Origin: Verrucomicrobiota bacterium
Lineage (GTDB): Bacteria; Verrucomicrobiota; Kiritimatiellia; SS1-B-03-39; UBA6053
Assembly (NCBI GenBank): GCA_020831625.1
Contig: JAFIGD010000040.1
Coordinates: 1 to 46,240, forward strand
DNA: 46,240 bases
Reading direction: 5' to 3'
Shown here: positions 1 through 8,343 of the stretch, in pieces
Layout of the letters: the number at the start of each line of letters is the position of its first letter
How positions within the stretch are numbered: the stretch's first letter is position 1
Translations under genes and position numbers: made by a program
Notes under the pieces: model-generated
Seen by the model: the letters and a program-made list of their open reading frames with translations, nothing else
Told to the model about the DNA's origin: nothing
The model's database searches: none

Positions 1-1
1 T

Positions 2-270
2 GCATTTGAATCTGCGATCCGTTTCGAGGAAATCCATCTTCAAATTGAGGTCTGGAGCCCCGATCAAAAAATCGGCAACAACCCTGTGCGCCTGTCCACC
101 GCGTTGACGATATTTTTCCAGAAGCGGCCGGCAAGGACAGCCGAATCCGCCTGCATTGGGGAAAATTCGACTCCCAGCGTTTTCATTGCCTGATTCATAG
201 CGGACAGGTTTGGAAAGGCGGAGGCCAACTATCAAGAAGGAGCTCAGAGTCCGGATGCATGATCCGCTGA
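2..270 (+). other. Coding-like fragment upstream of the intron scar, unrecognised
   Basis: Two overlapping plus-strand frames are open here: one from base 2 to a stop at 191-193 and one from 49 to a stop at 268-270. Both have protein-like composition (for example RLHWGKFDSQRFHCLIHSG in the second), but neither matches a family I recognise and the window edge cuts the region. The second frame runs into the group II intron remnant, so a gene interrupted or truncated by the intron is possible. A frame change near 100-115 would join the two readings, but that is speculation. Confidence 0.25.
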
Positions 271-374
271 GCAAGACGGGAAAATGGCTGGCGAGTATCC
301 TCCGGGGTGCGTACCCGTACTATGCGATCCCAGATTTGACGCTAAATACTCAAGGTAGGAGCCGTATGCGGTAA
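213..374 (+). pseudogene. Remnant of group II intron reverse transcriptase/maturase (C-terminal piece)
   Basis: In the frame ending at the stop codon 372-374 the translation contains TIKKELRVRMHDP, then KTGKWLASILRGAYPYYAIP. This is the maturase-domain signature of bacterial group II intron proteins (an RMH.P segment, G.WL, RG, then a Y-rich YYAVP-like motif). The RT palm motifs, including YADD, and everything N-terminal are missing, and the reading ends right after the YAIP motif instead of continuing through the usual extra domain. It lies directly upstream of intron domain V, in the expected order. I read it as a dead, internally deleted copy that cannot make a working enzyme. Confidence 0.7.
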
Positions 375-423
375 TCCCGCACGTACGGATCTGTGCGGGG
401 GGCCCCATCTCGGGTGCCCCTAC
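359..423 (+). ncRNA. Group II intron 3' end: domains V and VI
   Basis: Bases 359-391 fold as the catalytic domain V hairpin. The lower stem GAGCCGT pairs with ACGGATC, then there is a bulge, and the upper stem TGCGG pairs with CCGCA around a TAAT-type loop. The canonical lower-stem G-U pair is replaced by a G/A mismatch (361/389), a sign of decay. Bases 397-420 form a GC-rich hairpin in the domain VI position, followed by TAC at 421-423, the usual 3' splice end. The 5' domains I-IV are not present, so this is a truncated, probably splicing-dead intron end. Confidence 0.8.
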
Positions 424-480
424 CGCTCCTGGGTCAAATAATTTATTGAATTCTGTAGGGAGTCCATTAGGACTGATTTC

Positions 481-1038
481 ATGAAAGCATTGATTTTATT
501 GGCGGCGGGGTGTGAGGAGATGGAGGCGGTGATTGTGATGGACACGCTGCGGCGCGGCGGCGTGGAGGTCGTTGCCGCCGGTCTGGCGGAAGGGCCGCTG
601 ACGGCGTCGCGCGGGGTGGTGATCACGCCGGATATCGCGCTGGACGCGTTGGAGAACGCGAAGGATTTTGATGTGCTGATTCTGCCGGGCGGGCTGCCGG
701 GCACGGAGGCCCTGCGGGAGGATCCGCGGGTTCGGGATTTGTTGCTGGCGTACACGGGGGATGCAACCAGGCGGGTCGCGGCGGTCTGCGCGGCCCCGAC
801 GGTGCTGGACGGACTGGGTCTGCTGGAGGGTCTGCAGTTCACCTGTTATCCGGGATTGAAGGCCCGCTGTGCGGGCGGCGGGACCTGGGTGGACGCGGCG
901 GTGGTGGAGGACGGAAATCTGATCACCAGTCAGGGGCCGGGCACTTCGTTTGCGTTCGCGCTCAGGATTCTGGAGCGGCTGGCGGGCGGGGACGCGGCCG
1001 GGGAGGTCGCGGCGGGGATGCTGGTCGGCCGATTCTGA
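481..1038 (+). CDS. DJ-1/PfpI family protein (YajL-like)
   Basis: This 185-residue protein matches the single-domain DJ-1/ThiJ/PfpI family in length and order of motifs. The N-terminal strand is followed by GCEEME, whose last Glu (E15) is the residue that contacts the nucleophile in this family. PGG is at 69-71 and the nucleophile elbow AAVCAAP places the reactive cysteine at C103. The SQGPGTS segment near 150-156 is also typical. Family members are cytosolic stress proteins proposed to act on glycated or oxidised molecules; the exact substrate cannot be read from sequence. The start has a modest AGGA 9 nt upstream. The gene stands alone, just downstream of the group II intron scar, and converges on the sulfatase gene with a 7-nt gap. 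Confidence 0.88.
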   Translation: MKALILLAAGCEEMEAVIVMDTLRRGGVEVVAAGLAEGPLTASRGVVITPDIALDALENAKDFDVLILPGGLPGTEALREDPRVRDLLLAYTGDATRRVAAVCAAPTVLDGLGLLEGLQFTCYPGLKARCAGGGTWVDAAVVEDGNLITSQGPGTSFAFALRILERLAGGDAAGEVAAGMLVGRF

Positions 1039-1045
1039 CCGTGTC

Positions 1046-2407
1046 TCAATCGGGGATTTCGGGCAGATCGAAGGCGTCGCCGGTTTCCTCGATCCAGCGG
1101 GCCAGCCGTGCGTGCAGTTCCCGGCGTTTTCCGATGAAGCGCTGATTGAACACCAGGTTGGCGGTTTCGAAGGGGTCCTCGTTGAGATTCCACATGCCGA
1201 AGGGGGCGTCGGGGATGCAAACGTATTTCCAGCCGTCCCGGGTCACAACCCCACGCCAGGGCAGATTGAGGCCGTCTGCGAGCTTTTTATACCGGGTGTG
1301 TTGAATGTAGCAGGAGTCGGGTTCGTTGGCCAGGGGCACGGAAGTGGCGGAATTGAGGTAGCCGCTGTAGTCGAAACCGGGCAGAGAGTCGGGCGGGGCG
1401 ATGTCGGCGAGGCCGAGGGTGGTGGGGAGGATATCCACGGCGGAGATTTGCGCGTCCACCGGTCCATAGCGCCGGTTTTTGTAGGGAACCCCGCCGCCAA
1501 TGATGAAGGGAATGCGGATCGATTCCTCCCAGGGGGAGGATTTTTCGCGGAAGCCGTGGGAGCCCATGCAGTCGCCGTGGTCGGAAAAGAAGAGAATCAG
1601 GGTGTCATCAAGGAGGTTTTGTTCGCGAAGTTTTTCGAGCACCCGCCCGAGATTGCGGTCAAGGTTCTCGATTTGGGCGTAGTAGCCGGCGAGTTCGCGG
1701 CGGGCGGTTTCCTCGATGCGGGGCACGGGGGGGACGTTGGGCCGGAGTTGGATGCGGCCGGGATTGTGACGGGCCATGTCTTCGGGCGGGGCGACGTTGG
1801 GCACATGCGGAGGCTGAACGGAAAGCACGCCGAAGAAAGGCTGATCCGGGGTTTGCGCCATGCGGTCGATTTCCGCGAGGAGGAGGTCGGTGAGGGCATC
1901 GGTTTCGTAGCGGGGCAATCGTTGGACGGGCACTTCGGCGCCGTCATGGCGGTGGCCGTGGACCCAGGTGTCGTATTGGCTGTTGTTGTTTTCGTAGCCG
2001 ATCCAGCTGTCGAAGCCGCCCCGGTTTTCGCGGGGGATCACCATGGTTTTGGCGTCGGAGCCGGGTTCACCTTTTCCGTATAGATGCCATTTCCCGACGT
2101 AAGAGGTTTGATAGCCGCTGGCTTTGAGCAGGGTGGCGACGGTGGGGAGTCCGGGGTCGAGCGGCGCGGGCGGCGGGGTGCGGTCGATGCCTTTGTGGGG
2201 GTAGAGTCCGGTGGTGAGGCTGAAGCGGAAGGGGCAGCACCAGGGGTTGGTGGCGACGGCGCGGGTGAAATGCACGCCTTCGGTCGCGAGGCGGTCGATG
2301 TTGGGGGTTTGGACGTTGGGATCGCCCATGATGCTGAGGGCCTGGGCGCGGTGCTGGTCCCCGAAGATCCAGAGAATATTGGGTTTGCGTCGGGTGGAGT
2401 CGGTCAT
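1046..2407 (-). CDS. Type I sulfatase (formylglycine-dependent, Cys-type)
   Basis: A 453-residue arylsulfatase-superfamily enzyme that hydrolyses sulfate esters. The maturation motif C-x-P-x-R is present as CCPFR at 57-61, so C57 would be oxidised to formylglycine, followed by the usual LTTGLYPH. Other expected residues are D17 near the N-terminus, K106/H108 in GKWHL, H201 in QPPHVP, and the metal-binding D276/H277 in FFSDHGD. No signal peptide is evident, so it may act in the cytoplasm or use another route. Its ATG overlaps the gmhA stop by 4 nt (2404-2407), so it is co-transcribed with gmhA. PVC bacteria carry many such enzymes for sulfated polysaccharides; the substrate is unknown. The modifying enzyme (FGE or anSME) is not in the window. 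Confidence 0.9.
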   Translation of the reverse strand: MTDSTRRKPNILWIFGDQHRAQALSIMGDPNVQTPNIDRLATEGVHFTRAVATNPWCCPFRFSLTTGLYPHKGIDRTPPPAPLDPGLPTVATLLKASGYQTSYVGKWHLYGKGEPGSDAKTMVIPRENRGGFDSWIGYENNNSQYDTWVHGHRHDGAEVPVQRLPRYETDALTDLLLAEIDRMAQTPDQPFFGVLSVQPPHVPNVAPPEDMARHNPGRIQLRPNVPPVPRIEETARRELAGYYAQIENLDRNLGRVLEKLREQNLLDDTLILFFSDHGDCMGSHGFREKSSPWEESIRIPFIIGGGVPYKNRRYGPVDAQISAVDILPTTLGLADIAPPDSLPGFDYSGYLNSATSVPLANEPDSCYIQHTRYKKLADGLNLPWRGVVTRDGWKYVCIPDAPFGMWNLNEDPFETANLVFNQRFIGKRRELHARLARWIEETGDAFDLPEIPD

Positions 2408-3033
2408 GCGGATTCCGGAGTGGCGGGCGGAAAAAATTCGGCCTCGATCATGAGGCAGAGGGCGTGGTAAATCGGAAGATGGAATTCCTGAATCCGGTAG
2501 GTTTCCGTGGACGGCGCATGCACGCAGACGTCGCAGTTTTCCCGGAAAGCGCCGCCGTGCTCTCCGGTGAGGCCGAGGGTTTTGAGTCCGAGGGCGCGGG
2601 CGGCGCGGAAGGCGTGGTTGACGTTTTTCGCGTTGCCGGAGGTGGAAATTCCGAGAAGGACATCACCGGGTTTGCCGAGGCCGAGGACGAGCTGGGCGTA
2701 GGTGTATTCGCCGTCGACATCGTTAAGGTAGGCGGTGTTCAGGGCGGTGAGGTTGCCGAGGGGAATGGCGGGGAGGGCGCCCTGAAGCTTGTCGGCGAGG
2801 TTGTCGCCGAGCTGGGCGCGGAGATCGGGCGGGAGGGGACGGCGGGATTTGAAGCCCTTCAGGAGTTCCCCCGCGATATGATCGGCATCGGAGGCGCTGC
2901 CCCCGTTTCCGCAGAGGAGCAGTTTTCCGCCCCGGGCGTAGCAGTGTTTGAGGAGCCCGAACGCGGCCTCGATTTGGGGAACACTGGGGGTGAGTTGCGG
3001 GTAATGTGCCAGAAGGGTTTCAAGGGGAGACAT
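2404..3033 (-). CDS. gmhA: Phosphoheptose isomerase (sedoheptulose-7-phosphate isomerase)
   Basis: A 209-residue SIS-domain protein. GmhA converts sedoheptulose 7-phosphate to D-glycero-D-manno-heptose 7-phosphate, the first step of ADP-heptose synthesis for LPS inner core. The phosphate-binding CGNGGSASDADHIAGE is at 41-56 and ISTSGNAKNV is at 129-138. The residues equivalent to E. coli H61, E65, Q172 and H180 are all visible as H52, E56, Q182 and H190. I chose the ATG at 3033 because it begins a normal GmhA N-terminus; a longer in-frame extension to 3255 would overlap the upstream barrel gene and looks unreal. It follows the beta-barrel gene by 10 nt and overlaps the sulfatase start by 4 nt. 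Confidence 0.92.
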   Translation of the reverse strand: MSPLETLLAHYPQLTPSVPQIEAAFGLLKHCYARGGKLLLCGNGGSASDADHIAGELLKGFKSRRPLPPDLRAQLGDNLADKLQGALPAIPLGNLTALNTAYLNDVDGEYTYAQLVLGLGKPGDVLLGISTSGNAKNVNHAFRAARALGLKTLGLTGEHGGAFRENCDVCVHAPSTETYRIQEFHLPIYHALCLMIEAEFFPPATPESA

Positions 3034-3043
3034 GATGCGTGAA

Positions 3044-3694
3044 TCAGAATCGGTAGGAAAGGCCGATGGAGATGAGGGGGTAATATTTGAGGTCGCTGAG
3101 ATCGGAGCGCCGGGAGGCGAGTTCGGCGTCGAAATCGCTGTCCAGGCGTTCCTGGGCGTCGGACGAAAAGGCCACCGCGCGGCCGCTGACGGAGGGATCG
3201 CCCTGAAACATGATCCCGATGTCAAAGGCGAACGCCAGACGCTGGGCGGGGTCATTCGCTCTGCCCCAGCCGAATCCGAGGTAGGGTGTGAAGTCGTTCA
3301 CGCTCACATTGACGCTGTAGGATTCAACCCGGTAGCGGGTGTTGTTTACGTCCACCACATCATTGCCGCGGGCGCTGAGTGTGAAGCGGTTGCGGTTGTA
3401 GAACAGGCCGCCGGTGAGTCGAAAACTGCTGTCGAGCAGGTGCCAGTCGAGGAGCACGGGGATGCTTTCGAGCTGGAGATTCAGGCGGAGGTTGTCGTCA
3501 AAATCGTAACCGGTAATAATGCCGAGCCGGTTGTAGCCGATTCGCAGGTTGATCGTTTCGGCGACGTCCCGGGTCACATCAAATCCGAATCCGGAGGTGG
3601 CGATTTTGCCGGTGACGCCCGTTTGTGCCTGAAGGAAAGGGACCGTCATACAGGCTAAAAAAAGGACGGAGATGCGGAGGGTTGATAAACGCAT
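3044..3694 (-). CDS. Predicted outer-membrane beta-barrel protein, unknown function
   Basis: A 216-residue protein with a signal peptide (hydrophobic residues about 8-20, likely cleavage after LQAQ). Alternating polar and hydrophobic stretches follow, such as LRLNLQLESIPVLLDW and TGGLFYNRNRFTLSA, typical of amphipathic barrel strands. It ends in GLSYRF, a terminal phenylalanine that matches the BAM recognition signal of outer-membrane proteins. I do not recognise a specific family. It heads a three-gene minus-strand group with gmhA and the sulfatase. No good Shine-Dalgarno sequence is visible before the ATG. A link to LPS or polysaccharide handling is suggested only by the neighbours. Confidence 0.75.
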   Translation of the reverse strand: MRLSTLRISVLFLACMTVPFLQAQTGVTGKIATSGFGFDVTRDVAETINLRIGYNRLGIITGYDFDDNLRLNLQLESIPVLLDWHLLDSSFRLTGGLFYNRNRFTLSARGNDVVDVNNTRYRVESYSVNVSVNDFTPYLGFGWGRANDPAQRLAFAFDIGIMFQGDPSVSGRAVAFSSDAQERLDSDFDAELASRRSDLSDLKYYPLISIGLSYRF

Positions 3695-3748
3695 GATTGC
3701 TTTTGTTTTGGTTAGGGTGGGGGTAGGATAAGCTCTTTTTTTATTGAA

Positions 3749-3770
3749 CCACGGATGGACACGGATGGAC
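3749..3770. repeat. Tandem ACGGATGGAC repeat in the barrel/TolC intergenic gap
   Basis: The 10-mer ACGGATGGAC occurs twice in direct tandem (3751-3770), preceded by AACC. A related CCACGGAT word recurs twice at 11932-11957. The rest of the 157-base gap between the TolC and barrel genes is AT-rich and shows no clear terminator. Short CCACGGATGG-type tandem repeats of this kind occur in intergenic regions of various environmental bacteria; their function is unknown. Confidence 0.6.
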
Positions 3771-3851
3771 TGAATGAATACTGTGCGGTACCTGTGCAGG
3801 CTGATTTTTCAATTGCTAGATTTTTTTTGATGGAAAAGCAACCTGATTTCT

Positions 3852-5144
3852 TCAGGGGAGGATTAAGGAGCCCTTGGCGCGCTGGAGGTCGATCCAGGCC
3901 TGTTCGCGGGTGAGGCGGGCCTGAACGGCGCGGGATTCGGCGGTGGTGTAGTCGCGCTGGGCCTCGTTGAGGCGGAGGAGGCTTTCCTGACCGGCGCGGA
4001 AGGCGGCTTCGACGAGATCACGGTTTTCGCGGGTGAGTTCCAGGGTTTCGCGGGTGATTTCCTCGGAGCGCACGGCGGCGGTGTAGGCGGTGATGGCGTT
4101 GGCGAGTTGGGACTGGGCCTGAAGTTCAATGGCCCTGGCGCCGGCGCCTGCCTCGTCCAGCGCCCATTGGGCCTCCCGGGTGCGGGCACGGCGCTGACCG
4201 CCGTCCCAGAGGTCCCAGGCGATCTGCAGGCCGACGGTGTTGCCGAAATCCTCACCGGAAAACGCGGGGTCTTCGGTGCGGGTGGCGCTGACATCGCCGA
4301 AAGCGGCGAGAGTGGGGCGGTACGCGCCGCGTTCGACATCCACATTGGCCCGGGCGGCCCGGACCTGCGATTCGGCGCGCATGAGGGCGGGAAGTTGGGT
4401 GCGGGCCTCGAGCCAGGCGTCGGCGTAGGCGGGCGCCCCGTGCGCGGGGGCGTCGGGATCAACCGGGGCCGGGGCGGGCAGGGGATGGTCGGCATCCAGA
4501 CCGAGGAGGGCGGTCAGCGCGGCCATGGCGGTGTCGTAGTTCGCTTTGGCGGTCACGGCGGAATTCTCGGCGGCGAGGCGGCGGATGTCGAAGTTGAGGC
4601 GGTCGGCGCGGGAGGCGGCTCCGGCGGCTTCGCGGCGGCGGATGTCCTGAAGCTGACGGTTTTGAAATTCGGCGTCGGCGGTGGAGATGCGGACGTTTTC
4701 GCGGGCAAGCTGGGCGGAGGTGAAGGCGCGTCCGACGTTGGCCAGGAGGTCCATGCGGATTTCCTCGAGAGAGGCTTCGGCGGCATCGGCGGCGCTGAGG
4801 GCGGCGTTCAGGCGGCTGCGGCGGGCGCCGCCGTCCCAAATGAGCCAGGTGGCGCGGAGGGCGGCTTCAAACTGTTCGGCGGAATCCTCGAGCAGGGGAT
4901 TAAGTTCCTGCGCGCGGTCGCTGAAGCTGACGCGGGCGGCGTTTCCGGTGGCTTCGAGCTGGGGATGATAGGCGCCGCGGGCGAGGCGGGCGCGGGCGAG
5001 GGCCTGTTCGAAGCGGGCGCGGGTGGCGGCTTCGTTGGGGTTGTCGCGCAGGGCCGTGCGCCAGGCTTCTTCCAGGGTGAGGGTTTCTTCGGCGTGGACG
5101 GGAAGGAGCGCAATGAGAAGGAGGGACAGGAGGATGGTTTTCAT
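3852..5144 (-). CDS. TolC-family outer membrane efflux protein
   Basis: 430 residues with a cleavable signal peptide (MKTILLSLLLIALLPVHA) and two OEP-type repeats rich in Ala, Arg and Glu heptads, for example LEEAWRTALRDNPNEAATRARFEQ near the start and the later ITAYTAAVRSEEITRETLELTRE. These are the coiled-coil helices of the TolC tunnel. The length fits the family. It is the last gene of the RND efflux operon, and its ATG overlaps the permease stop by 4 nt (5141-5144). It would form the outer-membrane channel that docks with the adaptor and permease to expel drugs or other amphiphiles. Confidence 0.9.
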   Translation of the reverse strand: MKTILLSLLLIALLPVHAEETLTLEEAWRTALRDNPNEAATRARFEQALARARLARGAYHPQLEATGNAARVSFSDRAQELNPLLEDSAEQFEAALRATWLIWDGGARRSRLNAALSAADAAEASLEEIRMDLLANVGRAFTSAQLARENVRISTADAEFQNRQLQDIRRREAAGAASRADRLNFDIRRLAAENSAVTAKANYDTAMAALTALLGLDADHPLPAPAPVDPDAPAHGAPAYADAWLEARTQLPALMRAESQVRAARANVDVERGAYRPTLAAFGDVSATRTEDPAFSGEDFGNTVGLQIAWDLWDGGQRRARTREAQWALDEAGAGARAIELQAQSQLANAITAYTAAVRSEEITRETLELTRENRDLVEAAFRAGQESLLRLNEAQRDYTTAESRAVQARLTREQAWIDLQRAKGSLILP

Positions 5145-8100
5145 GAAGGAAGGGATTCCCGGGGTTCGCGGTGCCGTGCGGGTTCGACGGCCAGGCGGGT
5201 TTGAGGATGTTGACCTGTGAACAGGTAGTGCAGAAAGCAGCGGATGTCATTCAAAATCAGGAGCAAATTCGGAATCAACAGCAGGGTGAGCAGGGTGGCG
5301 AAGGCGACCCCGGCGGCGATGGAGAGAGCCATGGGGATGAGGAACTGCGCCTGCAGGTCGCGTTCGAGGATCAGCGGGGTGAGACCGCCGACGGTGCTGA
5401 GGGTGGTGAGAAAGACGGCGCGGAAGCGGCGTTTGCCGGCTTCGACAATCGCTTCGCGCACATCCAGTCCGTGGGCGATGTTGTAGTTGTAGGCTTCGAT
5501 GAGGACGATGGCGTCGTTGACGACCACGCCGGCGAGGGCGACGATGCCGAAGAGGCTCATCATGGACACATCAATGCCGCGCAGCAGGTGGCCGATCACC
5601 GCGCCGATGATGCCGAACGGCACGGTGAGCATGATGATCATCGGCTGAATATAGGAGCGGAAAATCGCGGCAATGATCACATAGATGCCGATGAGGGCGA
5701 CGGGGAAGCTGATTTTCAGGGACGCGAGCGAGTCGGCGGAATCCTGTTTTTCGCCCTGGAATTCGAAAAAGACCCCGGGATAGGCCTGATGGAGTTCGGG
5801 AAAGTGTTCGCGTTCGATGACGCGGTTGATCTGTTCAGCGTTGGCGACGGCGGTGTTGACATCGGCGCTGACGCCGATGATGCGCATGCCGTCCACGCGG
5901 GTGATTTCGGCGTATCCGGGGGCGACCTCGACATGGGCCACGGCATAGAGAGGCAGCGCGCGGCCATCGGGCAGGCGGATGCGCACCTGTTGCAGATCGG
6001 CGGCGCGGCTGCGTTCGTCGGCGGTGTAGCGGACCATCACGCGGATATCATCGCGTCCTCGCTGAATTCTCAAGGCTTCGCCGCCGAAATATCCGGTGCT
6101 GATTTGTCGGCCGAGATCCTCCACGGTAAGGCCGAGGCTTTCGGCCTCCTCTTTGAGCCGGAAGCGGATTTCATTGCGGCCGGGACGGAAATCGGTTTGA
6201 ATCTGGGTGAGGCCGTTAAACGTGGCGAGGCGGCGGAGCACCTCGCGGGAGGCCTCCTCCATGCGCGTCAGGTCGGTGCCCCGGATGCGGATATCCACCG
6301 GCATGCCGGGGGGGCCGGCGTCGATGCCGCTGATGCTGACCGCCTCGGCGCCGGGGATGGGCCCGATGGCCTCCTCCCAGAGATTGCGGATGGCGTCGGA
6401 ATCGATGCGGCGGTCGGTGCTCTCCACCAGAATAATCTGCACAGAGCCGATGTTGTGACCGCCGGCGGCGTATTGATCCCCGAGGTTCTGTCCGGCGAGA
6501 CGCATCACGCGTTGAATGGCGGGGTCCCCGCTGCGGGTGGCGATCTTGTCGTTGAGGCTCAGGGCGGCGGATTCGATCCGCTGCAGGGCGGCGTCGGTGA
6601 CTTCAAGCGGGGTGCCGTCCGGGAATTCGACCGCGGTGGTGAGAATAAAGCTGTCGAAGGCGGAGAACATGCTGACCGGAATGTGGCCGCCGCCCAGGGC
6701 GCCGGCGGTGAGGATGAGGATGCCGACGGCGGCGGACAGGAACACATAGCGCCAGCTTAGGGCGGTGCGGAGAAAGTGTTCGTAATGGTTTTCAATGAAA
6801 TTCTCCAGACGGGTGCCGGTGGCATCGTGGAGGGCGTTGAAAAACTTGTGCAATTTACCGCCGGTTCGTCGCTCTTTGATGCTTTTTTCGCCCAAATGCG
6901 CCGGGAGGAGCAGCAGACACTCGAAGAGGGACACGACCAGACAGGCGATGACGACCACGGGGAGAATAGAGATGAATTTTCCCATGATGCCGCCGACGAA
7001 CATCAGCGGCAGAAAGGCGATGATGGTGGTGGCGACCGCGCCGAAGACGGGCATGCCCACTTCGCAAACGCCGTCGACCGCCGCCTGGAGGGGCGGCACG
7101 TCGCCTTTTTGCTGGCGGCGGTAGATGGCTTCGCCGACCACGATGGCGTCGTCCACGATGATGCCCAGCACCATGATCAGTCCGAACAGCGAGATCATAT
7201 TGATGGAGCCGCCCACAGCCCAGAGAATGACCAGCGCTCCGGCGATGGAGATCGGCATGCCCATGCCCGCCCAGAAGCTGAGGCGCAGGTCCAGAAACAG
7301 CCAGAGGAGCAGAAAGACCAGGGAAAGGCCGATGATTCCGTTGCGGATGAGGAGGTTGATGCGGGCGCGAAGCATGTCGGTGGTGTCAAAGACCTCGGCG
7401 ATCAACAGACCCTCGGGAAGGAGTGCGCGCTGTTCCTCCAGAAATTCGCGCACCGCCGCCGAGATGTCCAGCGAGTCCTGCTCGGAGGTTCGCTTCACAT
7501 AGAGAAAGAGGGCGGGGGAGCCGTCCACCCGGGCTTTCATGCCCTCCTCGACGAAGCCGTCGACAATGCGGGCAACGTCTCCGAGGCGGATGCGGGTTCC
7601 GTCGGGCCGGGTGATCAGCGGGATTTCGGCCAGTTCCTCGCCGGTGTATTTGCGGCCAAGGGTGCGCAGGCGGATTTCCTCCTGCTCATTGCGGATCAGG
7701 CCGCCGGGCACATTGAGATTGTTGCGGCGGACTGCGGTCATGACCTCTTCATGGGTGAGGTCGTGTTCGCGCAGGCGGGCTTCGGAAATTTCGATGGAGA
7801 TTTCGTAGTCCCGGGCTCCGAAAATATCGACGACGGTGATTTCGGGCCGTTGCAGCAGGGCGGTTTTGGTGCGCTCGGCCCATTCTTTCATGCGGTGTTC
7901 GGGCATGTCGCCGGAGAGGGTGAGGATGGTGACAACGTCCTCGAGAATCAGTTCGCTGATGACCGGATTTTCCGCGTCCACCGGAAAGGTGTTGATGGCG
8001 TCCACTTTGAGGCGCACCCGGTCGAGCACCCGCTGGGTGTTGGAACCCTCCAGCACGGTGACCACGGCAGTGCCGATGTTTTCCCGGGCGTGGGTGGTGA

Positions 8101-8341
8101 GTTCTTTGACACCCTCCTGCCCCTGGAGCGCCTCCTCGATTTTGCGGAGAATGCCCTCCTCAATTTCCTCCGGATCGGCGCCGGGAAACGCGACGGAAAT
8201 GGTGATCCGGTCCAGCGACATTTCGGGAAAGGTTTCCCGCTGCATCAGTTGAATGCTGACAAAGCCCAGCAGGAACATCAGGAAAATACTGATGTTTGCC
8301 AGAACGGTGTTGGAGGCGAAGGCGGTGACAAACTTTCGCAT
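5141..8341 (-). CDS. RND-family efflux permease (AcrB/HAE1-like)
   Basis: 1066 residues, the normal size for an inner-membrane RND pump. The N-terminal transmembrane segment (about 9-30) is followed by a periplasmic porter domain containing FPGADPEEIEEGI. The proton-relay segment with a conserved Asp is visible as GIIVDDAIVV around residue 395, and the duplicated second half carries VVNDAIVLIEA around 940. Other RND hallmarks such as FP(E/D)M near the N-terminus and GGIMGKFI in the membrane region are present. It lies 2 nt after the adaptor gene and overlaps the TolC gene by 4 nt. Proton-driven export of hydrophobic compounds is expected; substrate specificity cannot be told. Confidence 0.95.
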   Translation of the reverse strand: MRKFVTAFASNTVLANISIFLMFLLGFVSIQLMQRETFPEMSLDRITISVAFPGADPEEIEEGILRKIEEALQGQEGVKELTTHARENIGTAVVTVLEGSNTQRVLDRVRLKVDAINTFPVDAENPVISELILEDVVTILTLSGDMPEHRMKEWAERTKTALLQRPEITVVDIFGARDYEISIEISEARLREHDLTHEEVMTAVRRNNLNVPGGLIRNEQEEIRLRTLGRKYTGEELAEIPLITRPDGTRIRLGDVARIVDGFVEEGMKARVDGSPALFLYVKRTSEQDSLDISAAVREFLEEQRALLPEGLLIAEVFDTTDMLRARINLLIRNGIIGLSLVFLLLWLFLDLRLSFWAGMGMPISIAGALVILWAVGGSINMISLFGLIMVLGIIVDDAIVVGEAIYRRQQKGDVPPLQAAVDGVCEVGMPVFGAVATTIIAFLPLMFVGGIMGKFISILPVVVIACLVVSLFECLLLLPAHLGEKSIKERRTGGKLHKFFNALHDATGTRLENFIENHYEHFLRTALSWRYVFLSAAVGILILTAGALGGGHIPVSMFSAFDSFILTTAVEFPDGTPLEVTDAALQRIESAALSLNDKIATRSGDPAIQRVMRLAGQNLGDQYAAGGHNIGSVQIILVESTDRRIDSDAIRNLWEEAIGPIPGAEAVSISGIDAGPPGMPVDIRIRGTDLTRMEEASREVLRRLATFNGLTQIQTDFRPGRNEIRFRLKEEAESLGLTVEDLGRQISTGYFGGEALRIQRGRDDIRVMVRYTADERSRAADLQQVRIRLPDGRALPLYAVAHVEVAPGYAEITRVDGMRIIGVSADVNTAVANAEQINRVIEREHFPELHQAYPGVFFEFQGEKQDSADSLASLKISFPVALIGIYVIIAAIFRSYIQPMIIMLTVPFGIIGAVIGHLLRGIDVSMMSLFGIVALAGVVVNDAIVLIEAYNYNIAHGLDVREAIVEAGKRRFRAVFLTTLSTVGGLTPLILERDLQAQFLIPMALSIAAGVAFATLLTLLLIPNLLLILNDIRCFLHYLFTGQHPQTRLAVEPARHREPRESLPS

Positions 8342-8343
8342 GA

